Shown here: piece by piece, positions 1 to 10,460 of the stretch | Position numbering within the stretch: position 1 is the stretch's first letter | Layout: each line of letters opens with the position of its first letter | DNA from: Chromobacterium subtsugae | GTDB taxonomy: Bacteria > Pseudomonadota > Gammaproteobacteria > Burkholderiales > Chromobacteriaceae | Direction of reading: 5' to 3' | NCBI RefSeq assembly: GCF_001676875.1 | Contig: NZ_JYKA01000002.1 | Span: forward strand, 331,174-395,173 | DNA length: 64,000 bases | The notes under the pieces: generated by a model | The model's input: only the letters and a program-made list of their open reading frames with translations | What the model was told of the DNA's origin: nothing | Database searches by the model: none | Translations under genes and position numbers: made by a program

Positions 1-50
1 TCTTGCGGCCGCGGCAGGTCGCGCGGCAAGGCTATCGATTGATGCAGCAT
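1..50 (-). CDS. Partial CDS, start of an unidentified protein
   Basis: An ATG at 50-48 opens a frame that runs off the left edge, giving MLHQSIALPRDLPRPQ. It lies 16 bases past the stop of maf on the same strand, and the gap holds a strong Shine-Dalgarno stretch (GGAGGGGG) about eight bases before the ATG. A translationally linked second gene of a maf operon is therefore likely. RNase G is a common downstream neighbour of maf, but these residues do not resemble its N-terminus. Too little is visible to name the product. Confidence 0.45.
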   Translation of the reverse strand, partial: MLHQSIALPRDLPRPQ

Positions 51-66
51 GTGGTCCCCCTCCGGC

Positions 67-663
67 TTATGGCAGCTCGAAGCCGAATTCGGCCAGCAGC
101 AGCGCGGTTTCATGGACCGGCAGGCCCATCACGCCGGTGTAGCTGCCTTCGATATGCTCGACGAACACCCCGGCCTTGCCCTGGATGCCGTAGGCGCCGG
201 CCTTGTCGAACGGCTCGCCGCTGGCGAGGTAGCGTTCGATCTCGGCGTCGGACAGCGGCTTGAAGAACACATCGGTGACCGAAGTCTTGACGAGCAGCCT
301 GGCGCCGCGCATCACGGCGACGCTGGTGATGGCCTGGTGGCTGCGGCCGGAGAAGGCGCGCAGCATGCGGCGGGCGTCGTCGGCGTCTGCCGGCTTGCCG
401 AAGATCTCGCCGTCCTGCGTCACCGTGGTGTCGGCGGCCAACAGCGGGCGTTCGGGCAGGCCGCAGGAAGAAACCACTTTCCAGCCGGCTTCGGCTTTTT
501 CTCGCGCCAACCGCTCGGTGTAGGCGACGGCGTCCTCGCCCGGCAGCACCGATTCGTCGATGTCGGCGTGAATGCGTTCCAGATGCAGGCCCAGCTGTTC
601 CAGTATCTCGCGGCGGCGCGGGCTGCCGGAGGCCAGGTATATTCGGGTGTCATTGGTGCTCAT
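67..663 (-). CDS. maf: Maf family nucleoside triphosphate pyrophosphatase
   Basis: Maf proteins are cytoplasmic house-cleaning pyrophosphatases that hydrolyse dTTP, UTP or modified nucleotides to the monophosphate. The 198-residue product has the family signature near its N-terminus (ASGSPRRREIL), the central AADTTV and GKPAD motifs, and the C-terminal YGIQGKAG and VMGLPV motifs. The length is normal. The start at 663 (MSTNDTRIYL) was preferred to an in-frame ATG 20 codons upstream because the signature then sits at the expected distance from the N-terminus. The sequence is closer to the YhdE (dTTP/UTP) than the YceF type, but this is a weak call. The next gene on the strand begins 16 bases downstream. 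Confidence 0.93.
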   Translation of the reverse strand: MSTNDTRIYLASGSPRRREILEQLGLHLERIHADIDESVLPGEDAVAYTERLAREKAEAGWKVVSSCGLPERPLLAADTTVTQDGEIFGKPADADDARRMLRAFSGRSHQAITSVAVMRGARLLVKTSVTDVFFKPLSDAEIERYLASGEPFDKAGAYGIQGKAGVFVEHIEGSYTGVMGLPVHETALLLAEFGFELP

Positions 664-945
664 GTCTGGCTGCTCGTTTGTTCTTTGGCTGTCGCCTAGG
701 TTACCAGAGCGGCCATCCGGCAACCATCACTAGTGCGGCGCGGCCGTCGCCGCCGATGGAAAAGCGCTGCGGAAACAGCCGCTTGCGGCGCGTAATAAAT
801 AGTGAACGATTGTAAGCGCCCGGCAAGCCTCGCCCAGCGATTAAATGACAAAGGAAACAATGCATTAACCAAATATTCAAATGGCAAATTAGGGTTTGGC
901 GATGGCATTTGTTATGATGAGCGCCTTTTCCGCCGCAGGCCCGCC

Positions 946-2100
946 ATGTCGCCCACCAGTCTCGCCGTCCGCCAGGCCAACCCGGCCACCGCCGCCGCCA
1001 TCCTGCTGATCCTGTTCAATCCGCTGGGCATAGACTTGTACCTGCCGGCGCTGCCGGCGATGCGGCAGTTCTTCCAGGCCGACGCGGCGGCCAGCATCAG
1101 CGTGTTCGTGTTCAGCCTGGGGCTGGGGCAATTGCTGTTCGGCCCGCTGGCCGACCGCGTCGGCCGCCGCCCGGTGGCGCTGGGCGGCCTGCTGGTCTAC
1201 GCCGCCAGCGCGCTGCTGGCCAGCCGCTGCGATTCGCTGCCACTGTTCCTGTCCCTGCGGCTGCTGCAGGGACTGGGCGCCAGCGCCAGCACGGTCAGCG
1301 CCTTCACCATCATCCGCGACTGCTTCTCCGGCAACGCCGCCGGCCAGCGCTACAGCCTGCTCAACGGCGCGCTCAACATCGTGCCGGCGCTGGCGCCGGC
1401 CTGCGGCGGCTGGCTGAGCGTCGCCTATGGCTGGCAAGCCTGCTTCGTGTTCCTGGCGGCGGCGGCGCTGCTGGCCTTCGCCGCGCTGTACTGGCTGATG
1501 CCGGAAACCCGGCCGGAGCGGACCGACAAACCGGCCGGCCCCGGCTTCGCCGCGGTGCTGCGCCATCCGGCGATGCTGCGCAACGGCGCCTGCGGCAGCA
1601 CCGCGCTGGGCCTGATCATCAGCTACGTCACGCTGGCGCCCGGCGTGCTGATCGGCCGCGAGGGGCTGTCCAGCCAAACCTTCGGCCTGTTGTTCGGCGC
1701 CAACGCGCTGCTGATCATGGCGGCCAGCTTCATCGGCCTGGCGCTGATCGGCCGCTTCGGCCAGCGCGCGGTGCTGCGAAGCGGCCTGGTGGTGATGCTG
1801 GCGGCCGGCGCGCTGCTGCTGATTCTGGCCGGCCATGCCGGCGCCTGGCACTACATGCTGCCGGTGGCGGTGCTGAGCGTGGGCTTCGCCTGCACGCTGG
1901 GGCCGGCCGCCGGCATGGCGATGGCGCCGTTCGGCGAAGCCGCCGGCCGCGCCGCCGCCATCCTGGGCTGCGTGCAGATGCTGTTCGCCGCGGTGCTGTC
2001 GGCCACGCTGGCCGCGCTGCCGGTGGCGGGCGAGACGGCGCTGGGCGGCGCGGTGGTCGCGCTGTCGCTGCTATGCCTGTTCCTGCAGCGCAAGGCCTGA
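946..2100 (+). CDS. MFS drug exporter, Bcr/CflA type
   Basis: A 384-residue inner-membrane protein of the major facilitator superfamily with about 12 hydrophobic segments. The N-terminal TM1 motif (NPLGIDLYLPALPAM) and the loop 2-3 motif A (GPLADRVGRRPV) are typical of the Bcr/CflA drug:H+ antiporter branch; the actual substrate is unknown. The ATG at 946 was chosen because the first transmembrane helix follows about 15 residues later; an upstream in-frame ATG at 802 would add 48 non-family residues from an AT-rich intergenic stretch. That stretch (664-945) has a good -10 box (TATGAT, 913-918) but no convincing -35. The gene is divergent from maf. Confidence 0.88.
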   Translation: MSPTSLAVRQANPATAAAILLILFNPLGIDLYLPALPAMRQFFQADAAASISVFVFSLGLGQLLFGPLADRVGRRPVALGGLLVYAASALLASRCDSLPLFLSLRLLQGLGASASTVSAFTIIRDCFSGNAAGQRYSLLNGALNIVPALAPACGGWLSVAYGWQACFVFLAAAALLAFAALYWLMPETRPERTDKPAGPGFAAVLRHPAMLRNGACGSTALGLIISYVTLAPGVLIGREGLSSQTFGLLFGANALLIMAASFIGLALIGRFGQRAVLRSGLVVMLAAGALLLILAGHAGAWHYMLPVAVLSVGFACTLGPAAGMAMAPFGEAAGRAAAILGCVQMLFAAVLSATLAALPVAGETALGGAVVALSLLCLFLQRKA

Positions 2101-2121
2101 CGCCAACTGCCTGAATCGCAT

Positions 2122-2150
2122 GGGACATTTGCGGGTGCAAGGTTTACAAT
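2122..2150 (+). promoter_or_regulatory. Putative sigma70 promoter of rsmA
   Basis: GGGACA (2122-2127), a 17-base spacer and TACAAT (2145-2150). The -10 matches 5 of 6 and the -35 matches 4 of 6 consensus bases. It lies 28 bases before the rsmA start codon, implying a short leader. Confidence 0.45.
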
Positions 2151-2178
2151 CCCCGCTGTTCCAAGATTTGGCAGATTC

Positions 2179-2967
2179 ATGAGCAAGCACATTCCACGCA
2201 AGCGTTTCGGGCAGAACTTCCTGCAGGACGCCGGCGTCATCGCCAGCATCGTCCATGCGGTCAACCCGCAGCCGGACGACATCGTCGTCGAAATCGGCCC
2301 CGGCCTCGGCGCCATCACCAAGCCGCTGCTGTCCAGCCTCAAGCATCTGCACGTGGTGGAGATAGACCGCGACATCATCGAGCGGCTGCGCGCCGAGCAC
2401 CCGGCCGACAAGCTGACCATCCACGCCGGCGACGCGCTGGCCTTCGATTTCGGCTCGGTCAGCGCGGCGCCGCTGAAGATCGTCGGCAACCTGCCGTACA
2501 ACATCTCCACGCCGCTGCTGTTCCACCTGGCCACTTACGGCAACCGGGTGCTGGACATGCACTTCATGCTGCAGAAGGAAGTGATCGAGCGGATGGTGGC
2601 CGAGCCCTCCACCGCCGATTACGGCCGGCTGTCGGTGATGCTGCAATACCGCTTCTACATGGAAAACATCCTGTTCGTGCCGCCGGAAGCGTTCTGGCCG
2701 CCGCCGAAGGTGGACTCCGCCGTGGTGCGGATGATCCCGGCGCCGGGCCGCTGCGGCGTGGCGCGCGACGAGGCGCTGCTGGAAAAACTGGTGATCCAGG
2801 CCTTCGCCCAGCGCCGCAAGACGCTGCGCAACAACCTCAAGGGCCTGGCCGACGTCGCCGACCTGGAAGCGCTGGCCATCGATCCGGGCCTCAGGCCGGA
2901 GAACCTGGCGGTGGAAGACTACGTCCGCCTGGCCAACCATCTGTCCGACAAGGGCGTCAAGGCCTGA
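2179..2967 (+). CDS. rsmA: 16S rRNA (adenine1518/1519-N6)-dimethyltransferase RsmA (KsgA)
   Basis: RsmA uses four S-adenosylmethionine molecules to dimethylate two adjacent adenines in helix 45 of 16S rRNA, a late step of 30S maturation; its loss gives kasugamycin resistance. The 262-residue protein starts with the diagnostic KRFGQNFL, followed by the SAM-binding motif [10 protein letters not shown] (about 38-47) and the catalytic motif NLPYNIS (about 107-113). The C-terminal [14 protein letters not shown] is also typical. Length is normal. It is transcribed alone here, between its own promoter and a terminator; the frequent neighbours surA and pdxA are absent. Confidence 0.97.
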   Translation: MSKHIPRKRFGQNFLQDAGVIASIVHAVNPQPDDIVVEIGPGLGAITKPLLSSLKHLHVVEIDRDIIERLRAEHPADKLTIHAGDALAFDFGSVSAAPLKIVGNLPYNISTPLLFHLATYGNRVLDMHFMLQKEVIERMVAEPSTADYGRLSVMLQYRFYMENILFVPPEAFWPPPKVDSAVVRMIPAPGRCGVARDEALLEKLVIQAFAQRRKTLRNNLKGLADVADLEALAIDPGLRPENLAVEDYVRLANHLSDKGVKA

Positions 2968-3020
2968 CGCCGACCAAAAATAACAGCATACTGTCGGACA
3001 ATCACTACAAAGAAGATCAA

Positions 3021-3050
3021 GGCGCCGCTGTCTACGGCGGCGCCGCTTTT
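3021..3050 (+). terminator. Rho-independent terminator after rsmA
   Basis: Eight-base-pair GC stem (3021-3028 with 3037-3044), eight-base loop, then GCTTTT. It separates rsmA from the glt operon. Confidence 0.7.
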
Positions 3051-3081
3051 CCCGCAAAGAGAGTCATAAGGAGAAACACTC

Positions 3082-3990
3082 ATGCGCATTCGCACCTCCG
3101 TCATCGCCGGATGTACCATCGCCGCCCTGGCAGCGCTGGCGGCGCAAACCGCCTCCGCCGCCGAACTGACCGGCACCCTGAAGAAGATCAAGGACTCCGG
3201 CGTGATCGTGCTGGGCAACCGCGATTCCTCCATCCCGTTCTCCTACTACGACAACAACCAGAAGCCGATCGGCTATTCGGTGGACCTGGCCAACAAGGTA
3301 GTGGACGAGGTGAAGAAAGAGCTGAAAATGCCGAACCTGCAGGTGCGCTACAACCTGGTCACCTCGCAGACCCGCATCCCGCTGGTGCAGAACGGCACCG
3401 TGGACCTGGAGTGCGGCTCCACCACCAATAACGCCGAGCGCGGCCGCCAGGTGGCGTTCTCGGTCGGCATCTTCGAGATCGGCACCCGCCTGTTGACCGC
3501 CAAGACTTCCGGCATCAAGGACTTCCCCGATCTGAAGGGCAAGAACGTGGTCACCACCGCCGGCACCACGTCGGAGCGCCTGATCAAGGCGATGAACGCC
3601 AGCAAGAACATGGGCATGAACGTGATTTCGGCCAAGGACCACGGCGAATCGTTCCTGATGCTGGAGTCCGGCCGCGCCGTCGCCTTCATGATGGACGACG
3701 CGCTGCTGTACGGCGAAATGGCCAAGGCCAAGAATCCGGCCAACTGGACGGTGACCGGCAAATCGCAATCGTATGAGATCTACGGCTGCATGCTGCGCAA
3801 GGACGACCCGGCCTTCAAGAAGGTGGTGGACACCGCGCTGGCCAACACCTTCAAGTCCGGCGAAGTCAACAAGATCTACGCCAAGTGGTTCACCAGCCCG
3901 GTGCCGCCCAAGGGCCTGAACCTCAACTTCCCGATGTCCGACGAGCTGAAGGCGCTGCTGGCCAAGCCGACGGACAAGCCCGCCGAATAA
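3082..3990 (+). CDS. gltI: Glutamate/aspartate ABC transporter, periplasmic binding protein
   Basis: The periplasmic receptor of the GltIJKL importer for L-glutamate and L-aspartate. The 302-residue product has a Sec signal peptide (cleavage after about TASA, residue 26) and a family-3 solute-binding domain (GNRDSSIPFSYYDN near the mature N-terminus, VDLECGSTTNN in the middle). A strong ribosome-binding site (AAGGAG) lies about nine bases before the ATG. It is the first gene of a four-gene set in the same order as in E. coli, followed by two permeases and an ATPase. The 156-base gap to gltJ is larger than the other gaps, compatible with higher expression of the receptor. Confidence 0.94.
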   Translation: MRIRTSVIAGCTIAALAALAAQTASAAELTGTLKKIKDSGVIVLGNRDSSIPFSYYDNNQKPIGYSVDLANKVVDEVKKELKMPNLQVRYNLVTSQTRIPLVQNGTVDLECGSTTNNAERGRQVAFSVGIFEIGTRLLTAKTSGIKDFPDLKGKNVVTTAGTTSERLIKAMNASKNMGMNVISAKDHGESFLMLESGRAVAFMMDDALLYGEMAKAKNPANWTVTGKSQSYEIYGCMLRKDDPAFKKVVDTALANTFKSGEVNKIYAKWFTSPVPPKGLNLNFPMSDELKALLAKPTDKPAE

Positions 3991-4146
3991 GCCGCAATCC
4001 GGCCGCCCGGCGGCCGGTTCGGCTTGAAATAGCGACTGCAGCCGCCCGTTCGCCGCGGGCGGCGGTTTCACCCTGCCCGGCGCCAGCCGGCGGGGGGCAT
4101 GGATAGCCGCGCCCCGCATCCTGCGGCGCGGCTGGGGAGTGGCATC

Positions 4147-4887
4147 ATGAATTACCACTGGGATTGGGGCGTGTTCTTCAAGCCGACCGGCGTCGGCAGC
4201 GAGATCTACCTCAACTGGTTCGTCAGCGGCCTGGGCTGGACGCTGGCGGTGGGGCTGACCGGCTGGGTCATCGCCCTGTTGGTGGGCGTGGCCGCGGGCG
4301 TGGCCCGCACCCTGCCCAATCGCTGGGTGGCGGGCCTCGCCACCGCCTATGTCGACCTGTTCCGCAACGTGCCCTTGCTGGTGCAGCTGTTCGTCTGGTA
4401 CTTCCTGGTGCCGGACCTGCTGCCGCAAGCCGCGCAAACCTGGTTCAAGCAGGACCTGTCGCCGACCACCTCGCAGTTCCTGTCGGTGGTGGTGTGCCTG
4501 GGCCTGTTCACCGCCGCGCGGGTGGCGGAGCAGGTGCGCACCGGCATCGAGGCGCTGCCCATCGGCCAGCGCAACGCGGCGATGGCGATGGGCTTCGGCC
4601 TGGGCCAGACTTACCGCCACGTGCTGCTGCCGCAGGCGATGCGCATCATCATCCCGCCGTTGACCAGCGAATTTTTGAACATCATCAAGAACTCGTCGGT
4701 GGCGTCGCTGATCGGCCTGGCCGAGCTGTTGGCGCAGACCAAGCAGACCGCCGAATTCTCGGCCAATCTGTTCGAGGCCTTCACGCTGGCCACGGTGATT
4801 TATTTCGTCATCAATATGGCGCTGATGCTGTCGATGAACGCGCTGGAGAAGAAACTGCGCGTGCCCGGCACGATGGGAGGCAAATGA
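4147..4887 (+). CDS. gltJ: Glutamate/aspartate ABC transporter permease GltJ
   Basis: One of two inner-membrane permease subunits of the Glu/Asp importer. The 246-residue protein has about five hydrophobic segments and the polar-amino-acid permease core (YVDLFRNVPLLVQLF), with the EAA-type cytoplasmic loop (AMAMGFGLGQTYRHVLLPQAMR) that docks onto the ATPase. The ATG at 4147 gives the usual N-terminus (MNYHWDWGVFF). An upstream in-frame ATG at 4099 would add 16 unsupported residues. Its stop codon overlaps the start of gltK, indicating translational coupling. Confidence 0.93.
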   Translation: MNYHWDWGVFFKPTGVGSEIYLNWFVSGLGWTLAVGLTGWVIALLVGVAAGVARTLPNRWVAGLATAYVDLFRNVPLLVQLFVWYFLVPDLLPQAAQTWFKQDLSPTTSQFLSVVVCLGLFTAARVAEQVRTGIEALPIGQRNAAMAMGFGLGQTYRHVLLPQAMRIIIPPLTSEFLNIIKNSSVASLIGLAELLAQTKQTAEFSANLFEAFTLATVIYFVINMALMLSMNALEKKLRVPGTMGGK

Positions 4888-5552
4888 TGGATTTCAGCCA
4901 AATCCTCCCGGCGCTGCCGGGCCTGTCGCAGGGCATGGCGGTGACTTTGAAGCTGCTGGTCGGCGGCGTGGCCGGCGGCGTGCTGCTCGGCATCCTGCTG
5001 GCGCTCGCGCGCCTGTCCGGCAACAAGCTGCTGGCCGGCTTCGCCACCGCCTATGTCTACTATTTCCGCTCCATTCCGCTGCTGCTGGTGATCTCGTGGT
5101 TCTACCTGGCGGTGCCGCTGTTGATCAACTGGCTGACCGGCAGCCTGGAGCCGGTGGGCGCGTTCACCTCCTGCCTCACCGCCTTCGTGATGTTCGAGGC
5201 GGCGTTCTTCGCCGAGATCGTCCGCGCCGGCATCCAGTCCATCCCCAAGGGCCAGGCCGCCGCCGCCTACGCGCTGGGCATGCGCTACCACCAGGTGATG
5301 GCGCTGGTGGTGCTGCCGCAGGCGCTGCGCAAGATGATGCCGCTGCTGCTGCAGCAGTCCATCATCCTGTTCCAGGACACGTCTCTGGTATACGCTGTCG
5401 GCCTGATGGACTTTCTCAACACCGCCCGCTCCAAGGGCGACATCGTCGGCCTGCCGCACGAATTCCTGATATTCGCCGGCCTGGTCTACTTCGTGATCAG
5501 CTTCGGCGCTTCCCGGCTGGTGAAGCGCCTGCAACAAGGATTGGCTGTATGA
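4884..5552 (+). CDS. gltK: Glutamate/aspartate ABC transporter permease GltK
   Basis: Second permease subunit of the Glu/Asp importer, 222 residues with about five membrane segments. It carries the same family signatures as GltJ: YVYYFRSIPLLLVI and the ATPase-docking loop AAAYALGMRYHQVMALVVLPQALR. Two adjacent ATG codons (4884, 4887) can serve as start; the first forms an ATGA overlap with the gltJ stop. The gene ends in another ATGA overlap with gltL, so gltJ, gltK and gltL are tightly coupled. Confidence 0.93.
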   Translation: MMDFSQILPALPGLSQGMAVTLKLLVGGVAGGVLLGILLALARLSGNKLLAGFATAYVYYFRSIPLLLVISWFYLAVPLLINWLTGSLEPVGAFTSCLTAFVMFEAAFFAEIVRAGIQSIPKGQAAAAYALGMRYHQVMALVVLPQALRKMMPLLLQQSIILFQDTSLVYAVGLMDFLNTARSKGDIVGLPHEFLIFAGLVYFVISFGASRLVKRLQQGLAV

Positions 5553-6292
5553 GCGCAATGATTTCACTGAACCAGGTCAGCAAATGGTACGGCAGCTTCC
5601 AGGTGCTGACCGACTGCACCACCCAGGTATCCAAGGGCGAAGTGGTGGTGGTGTGCGGCCCGTCCGGCTCCGGCAAATCCACCCTGATCAAGTGCGTGAA
5701 CGCGCTGGAGCCGTTCCAGCAGGGCGAGATCGTCGTCGACGGCATTTCGGTCGGCGATCCGAAAACCGACCTGCCCAAGCTGCGTAGCCGCGTCGGCATG
5801 GTGTTCCAGCACTTCGAGCTGTTTCCGCACCTGTCCATCACCGAAAACCTGGCCATCGCCCAGGTCAAGGTGCTGGGCCGCGGCCGCGAGGAGGCGATGT
5901 CCAAGGGCCTGAAGCTGCTGGACCGCGTCGGCCTGAAGGCGCACGCCGGCAAGCACCCCGGCCAGCTGTCCGGCGGCCAGCAGCAGCGGGTGGCCATCGC
6001 CCGCGCGCTGGCGATGGACCCGATCGCGATGCTGTTCGACGAGCCGACCAGCGCGCTGGACCCGGAGATGATCAACGAAGTGCTGGACGTGATGACCGAG
6101 CTGGCCCAGGAAGGCATGACCATGATGTGCGTGACCCACGAGATGGGCTTCGCCCGCCGCGTGGCCGACCGCGTGATCTTCATGGACCAGGGCCGCATCG
6201 TCGAGGACTGCAAAAAGGACGAATTCTTCGGCGACCTGGACGCGCGCAGCGAGCGCGCGCGCCAGTTCCTGTCCAAGATCCTGCAGCACTGA
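5549..6292 (+). CDS. gltL: Glutamate/aspartate ABC transporter ATPase GltL
   Basis: Cytoplasmic ATPase energising the Glu/Asp importer. The 247-residue protein has Walker A (GPSGSGKST), Q-loop (VFQHFELFPHL), ABC signature (LSGGQQQRV), Walker B (AMLFDEPTSALDPE) and the switch histidine (VTHEMGFA). It starts in an ATGA overlap with the end of gltK; an internal ATG (MISLNQ, 5558) is an alternative start. It is the last gene of the operon and is followed 22 bases later by a strong terminator. Confidence 0.95.
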   Translation: MSAMISLNQVSKWYGSFQVLTDCTTQVSKGEVVVVCGPSGSGKSTLIKCVNALEPFQQGEIVVDGISVGDPKTDLPKLRSRVGMVFQHFELFPHLSITENLAIAQVKVLGRGREEAMSKGLKLLDRVGLKAHAGKHPGQLSGGQQQRVAIARALAMDPIAMLFDEPTSALDPEMINEVLDVMTELAQEGMTMMCVTHEMGFARRVADRVIFMDQGRIVEDCKKDEFFGDLDARSERARQFLSKILQH

Positions 6293-6314
6293 GCGGCCCC
6301 GCTCCCGCCCGGAC

Positions 6315-6342
6315 ACAGCCCGCGCCACGGCGCGGGCTGTTT
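6315..6342 (+). terminator. Rho-independent terminator after gltL
   Basis: Twelve-base-pair stem (6315-6326 with 6329-6340) with a very tight loop around ACGG, followed by a short T run. It closes the gltIJKL operon. Confidence 0.75.
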
Positions 6343-6431
6343 CGCGTCCGCCCGCCGGCCGCGTCGTTTTTGCAACAGCGCCGAAGCCAAGCCGCGACAA
6401 ACATGTTGCCCTGTCCGATTAGCAGTTAGGA

Positions 6432-7241
6432 TTGCTGAAAACATTTCCAAGCAAAGCCGCCGTGAAGACACTGCTTGCCCTGTTGCTGTCCTGCCTGGGA
6501 CTGCTGGCCCAGCCGGCGCTCGCCTCCGACAACGGACCGCGCCCGCTGGTGCTGGCCTACAACGCCTTCGCGCCGTGGAAAAACTACGACGGCCAGGGCC
6601 AGCCCTCCGGCCCTTACACCGAAATCGTCCGCGAGCTGGCGCGCCGCCTGCGGCTGCCGCTGCGCTTCCTCAACTGCCCGCTGCCGCGCTGCCTGGCCGC
6701 CATGCAGCAGGGCCGGGCCGACCTGATGATAGGCGTGCAGCACAGCCCGCAGCGCGCCCGCTACCTGGACTACCTGGAGCCGCCCTTCGCCAGCGGCAAC
6801 CGGCTGGCGCTGTACCAGCGCGGCAACGATCCGCGCGTGATCCGCCGCTACCAGGACCTGCTGCCGCTGACGGTGGGCGTGGTGGAGGGCGTGCAATACC
6901 AGGAAGCTTTCGACCAGGACGGGCGCCTGCGCCGCGACACCGCGCTGACGATGGAGTCCAGCTTCCGCAAGCTGGCCGCCGGCCGCATCGACGTGCTGAT
7001 CGGCAACGAGCAGCAGACCGGCCTGCTGGCGGCCAGCCACGAATTCGCCGGCCGGGTGCGGCGCGCCGGCCTGACGCTGGACGACCTGCGCCCGCACCGG
7101 CTGGCGCTGGCGCAAAACTCGCCGTTCCACGCCGAAAAGGCCCGCGTCTCGCAGGCGCTGCAGGCGATGCTGGACGACGGCAGCGTCGCCCGCATCCTGG
7201 CCGGGCTGCCATTGCGGCCGGCCGCCGCCGCCCCGCGCTGA
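6432..7241 (+). CDS. Orphan family-3 periplasmic solute-binding protein
   Basis: A roughly 260-residue exported protein of the bacterial extracellular solute-binding family 3 fold (polar amino acids and related ligands). Visible signs are a signal peptide ending about QPALAS, a [14 protein letters not shown] stretch, and [25 protein letters not shown], the usual ligand-contact region. No ATG fits: the frame opens at TTG 6432, and GTG 6462 (10 codons later, directly before the signal peptide) is an equally plausible start. No permease or ATPase is adjacent, and a terminator separates it from gltL. Such orphan proteins can also act as receptors for signalling; the ligand is unknown. Confidence 0.75.
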   Translation: MLKTFPSKAAVKTLLALLLSCLGLLAQPALASDNGPRPLVLAYNAFAPWKNYDGQGQPSGPYTEIVRELARRLRLPLRFLNCPLPRCLAAMQQGRADLMIGVQHSPQRARYLDYLEPPFASGNRLALYQRGNDPRVIRRYQDLLPLTVGVVEGVQYQEAFDQDGRLRRDTALTMESSFRKLAAGRIDVLIGNEQQTGLLAASHEFAGRVRRAGLTLDDLRPHRLALAQNSPFHAEKARVSQALQAMLDDGSVARILAGLPLRPAAAAPR

Positions 7242-7327
7242 GGGCGCCGGCGAAAACCAAGCTGGCCCTGAGCGGTTGCGGCTGGCATAGTAGGGTCTTT
7301 GCACTATCACCAGTGGGACGCAACGCC

Positions 7328-8707
<1,380 letters not shown>

Positions 8708-8738
8708 AACAGCCCGTCCCGGCCCAGGCCCAGTGACC

Positions 8739-8764
8739 AGGCCCTCCGAAACGGAGGGCCTTTT
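8739..8764 (+). terminator. Rho-independent terminator after argH
   Basis: Ten-base-pair stem (8739-8748 with 8752-8761), AAA loop, then TTTT. Confidence 0.8.
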
Positions 8765-8770
8765 GCATTT

Positions 8771-8798
8771 TTGTTTAAAATAAGGCGAAAATTATAAA
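8771..8798 (+). promoter_or_regulatory. Putative sigma70 promoter of the EAL-domain gene
   Basis: TTGTTT (8771-8776), 16-base spacer, TATAAA (8793-8798) in an unusually AT-rich patch directly after the argH terminator and 46 bases before the next start codon. Confidence 0.5.
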
Positions 8799-8844
8799 CA
8801 TTCAATACTAGGCGCATATTGGCGCCGCCCGCCCTGGAGACCCG

Positions 8845-10398
8845 ATGAACCCCCTGCACCCGCGCCGCCAACACCGGCTGTCCCACCAGCTGCTGGCCCT
8901 GCTGGTCTGCCTGACTCCCTTGCTGACCGCCGCGCCGGCGCTGGTATGGCAAGAACAGCAGGACCTGCGCCAGACGGCGCAGCAGCAAACCCGGCACGGC
9001 GTGGCCATGGTGGACGACATCCTGGACGAGGCCGCCCGCGCCACCCGCGCGATCCTGCCGCTGGCCGGCGGCGCATGCGCCGACGCCGAATACGCGCTGC
9101 GGCGGCAAACCGCCGCCTCCCCCTTCGTGCGCAGCCTGTCGTTGGCGCGCGGCGACCTGATGTACTGCACCTCGGTGTCCGGCCAGGTCGCCATCGCGAT
9201 GCCGCAGCGCGACTTCACCGACAAGCGGCTGAACCTGACCCACGGCAACAAGATCACGCCCGGCGTGCCGCTGCTGTACTACCGGCTGCAAGGCGCGGGC
9301 GGCGACGCGATGGCCACGGTGGACGGCCGCTACCTGCAACTGGCGCTGCAAGACGCCAGCGACAGCAATCCGGTGTTCATGCAGATAGGCGACGAATGGA
9401 TAGGGCCGCGCCTCGCCGGCGACGGCCAGGCGCCGCTGGCCTGGAGATTCCGCGCCACCGCGCATTCGTCGGTTTACCCCTACTCGGTGGTGACAGGCTA
9501 CGACATGCCGCCCTGGCACAGCTTGCTGTGGGACGACCACGCCGCGCTGACCGTGACGCTGGCCTTGCTGGGCCTGCTCGCCGGCGCCACGCTGTACTGG
9601 CTGTTGGGCCGGCCGGCCTCGCCCACCGACGAGCTCAAGCGCGCGCTGGCCAATGATGAATTCGAAGGCTTTCTGCAGCCGGTGGTGAAGCCCGGCGCGC
9701 CGGGCTGGCAGGGCGCGGAAGTGCTGATGCGCTGGCGCCATCCCCGCGAGGGGCTGATCCGGCCCGACCTGTTCATTCCCCGCGCCGAGGAAAGCGGCAT
9801 GATCGTGCCGATGACGCGGCGGATGATGAAGCAGGTGGCGCGCCGGCTGCGGCAACAGCCGTTGCCGGCCGGTTTCCATCTGGGCTTCAATATCAGCCGC
9901 GCCCACCTGCATGACCCCCACTTCTACGCCGATTGCCAAGAGCTGCAGCAATTGCTGGCTGGCAGCCAGGCGGCGCTGACGCTGGAGCTGACCGAGCGCG
10001 AAATCGTCGAAATCACGCCTGAAGTGGCGGAACTGTTCCAGAAGCTGCACGATCTGGGCGTCAAGATCGCGCTGGACGACTTCGGCACCGGCCATTCCAG
10101 CCTGGTGTATCTGCAGCAACTGGCGGTGGACGGGCTGAAGATAGACCAGGGCTTCGTCGCCGGCATCGGCAGCGACGGCCTGTCCGCCCACATCGTCGAC
10201 AGCGTGGCCGAGCTGGCGGCCAAGTTGGGCCTGGAAACGGTGGCCGAAGGCGTGGAAACCCAGGCGCAATTCGACTACCTGAGCCAGCTGGGCGTGGGCT
10301 GGCTGCAAGGCTATCACATCGCCAGGCCGATGCCGCTGGAGGAGTTCATCCAGCGCCTGCGCGCCGGCGACACCTGGCAACAAGGTACGAGCAATTGA
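8845..10398 (+). CDS. c-di-GMP phosphodiesterase, membrane-anchored, CSS-motif + EAL
   Basis: A 517-residue class II cyclic-di-GMP phosphodiesterase. An N-terminal membrane helix (about 13-36) is followed by a periplasmic region with a CSS-motif-like patch (MYCTSVSG), the element that in E. coli PdeC-type enzymes senses periplasmic redox state. A second helix (about 232-255) leads to a cytoplasmic EAL domain. The catalytic set looks complete: AEVLMRW (Glu about 292), FNISR, LELTERE, ALDDFGTG, LKIDQGF, AEGVET and LQGYHIARP. It should lower c-di-GMP, favouring motility over biofilm. It has its own promoter and no partner cyclase alongside; a diguanylate cyclase lies near 62-63 kb. Confidence 0.92.
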   Translation: MNPLHPRRQHRLSHQLLALLVCLTPLLTAAPALVWQEQQDLRQTAQQQTRHGVAMVDDILDEAARATRAILPLAGGACADAEYALRRQTAASPFVRSLSLARGDLMYCTSVSGQVAIAMPQRDFTDKRLNLTHGNKITPGVPLLYYRLQGAGGDAMATVDGRYLQLALQDASDSNPVFMQIGDEWIGPRLAGDGQAPLAWRFRATAHSSVYPYSVVTGYDMPPWHSLLWDDHAALTVTLALLGLLAGATLYWLLGRPASPTDELKRALANDEFEGFLQPVVKPGAPGWQGAEVLMRWRHPREGLIRPDLFIPRAEESGMIVPMTRRMMKQVARRLRQQPLPAGFHLGFNISRAHLHDPHFYADCQELQQLLAGSQAALTLELTEREIVEITPEVAELFQKLHDLGVKIALDDFGTGHSSLVYLQQLAVDGLKIDQGFVAGIGSDGLSAHIVDSVAELAAKLGLETVAEGVETQAQFDYLSQLGVGWLQGYHIARPMPLEEFIQRLRAGDTWQQGTSN

Positions 10399-10460
10399 CT
10401 TTTTTATGACGAAAGTCTAGCTTGCCGACTCTTGACCACACGCCACCCACCGAGCAGAAC

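Noticed and set aside
802..945. Extended N-terminus of the MFS exporter from ATG 802
   Set aside because: The additional 48 residues are polar, unlike the family, and include the probable -10 region of the gene.
3064..4620. Long open frame antisense to gltI/gltJ
   Set aside because: Composition rich in Ala, Gly, His and Gln and no start signal; the plus-strand genes are certain.
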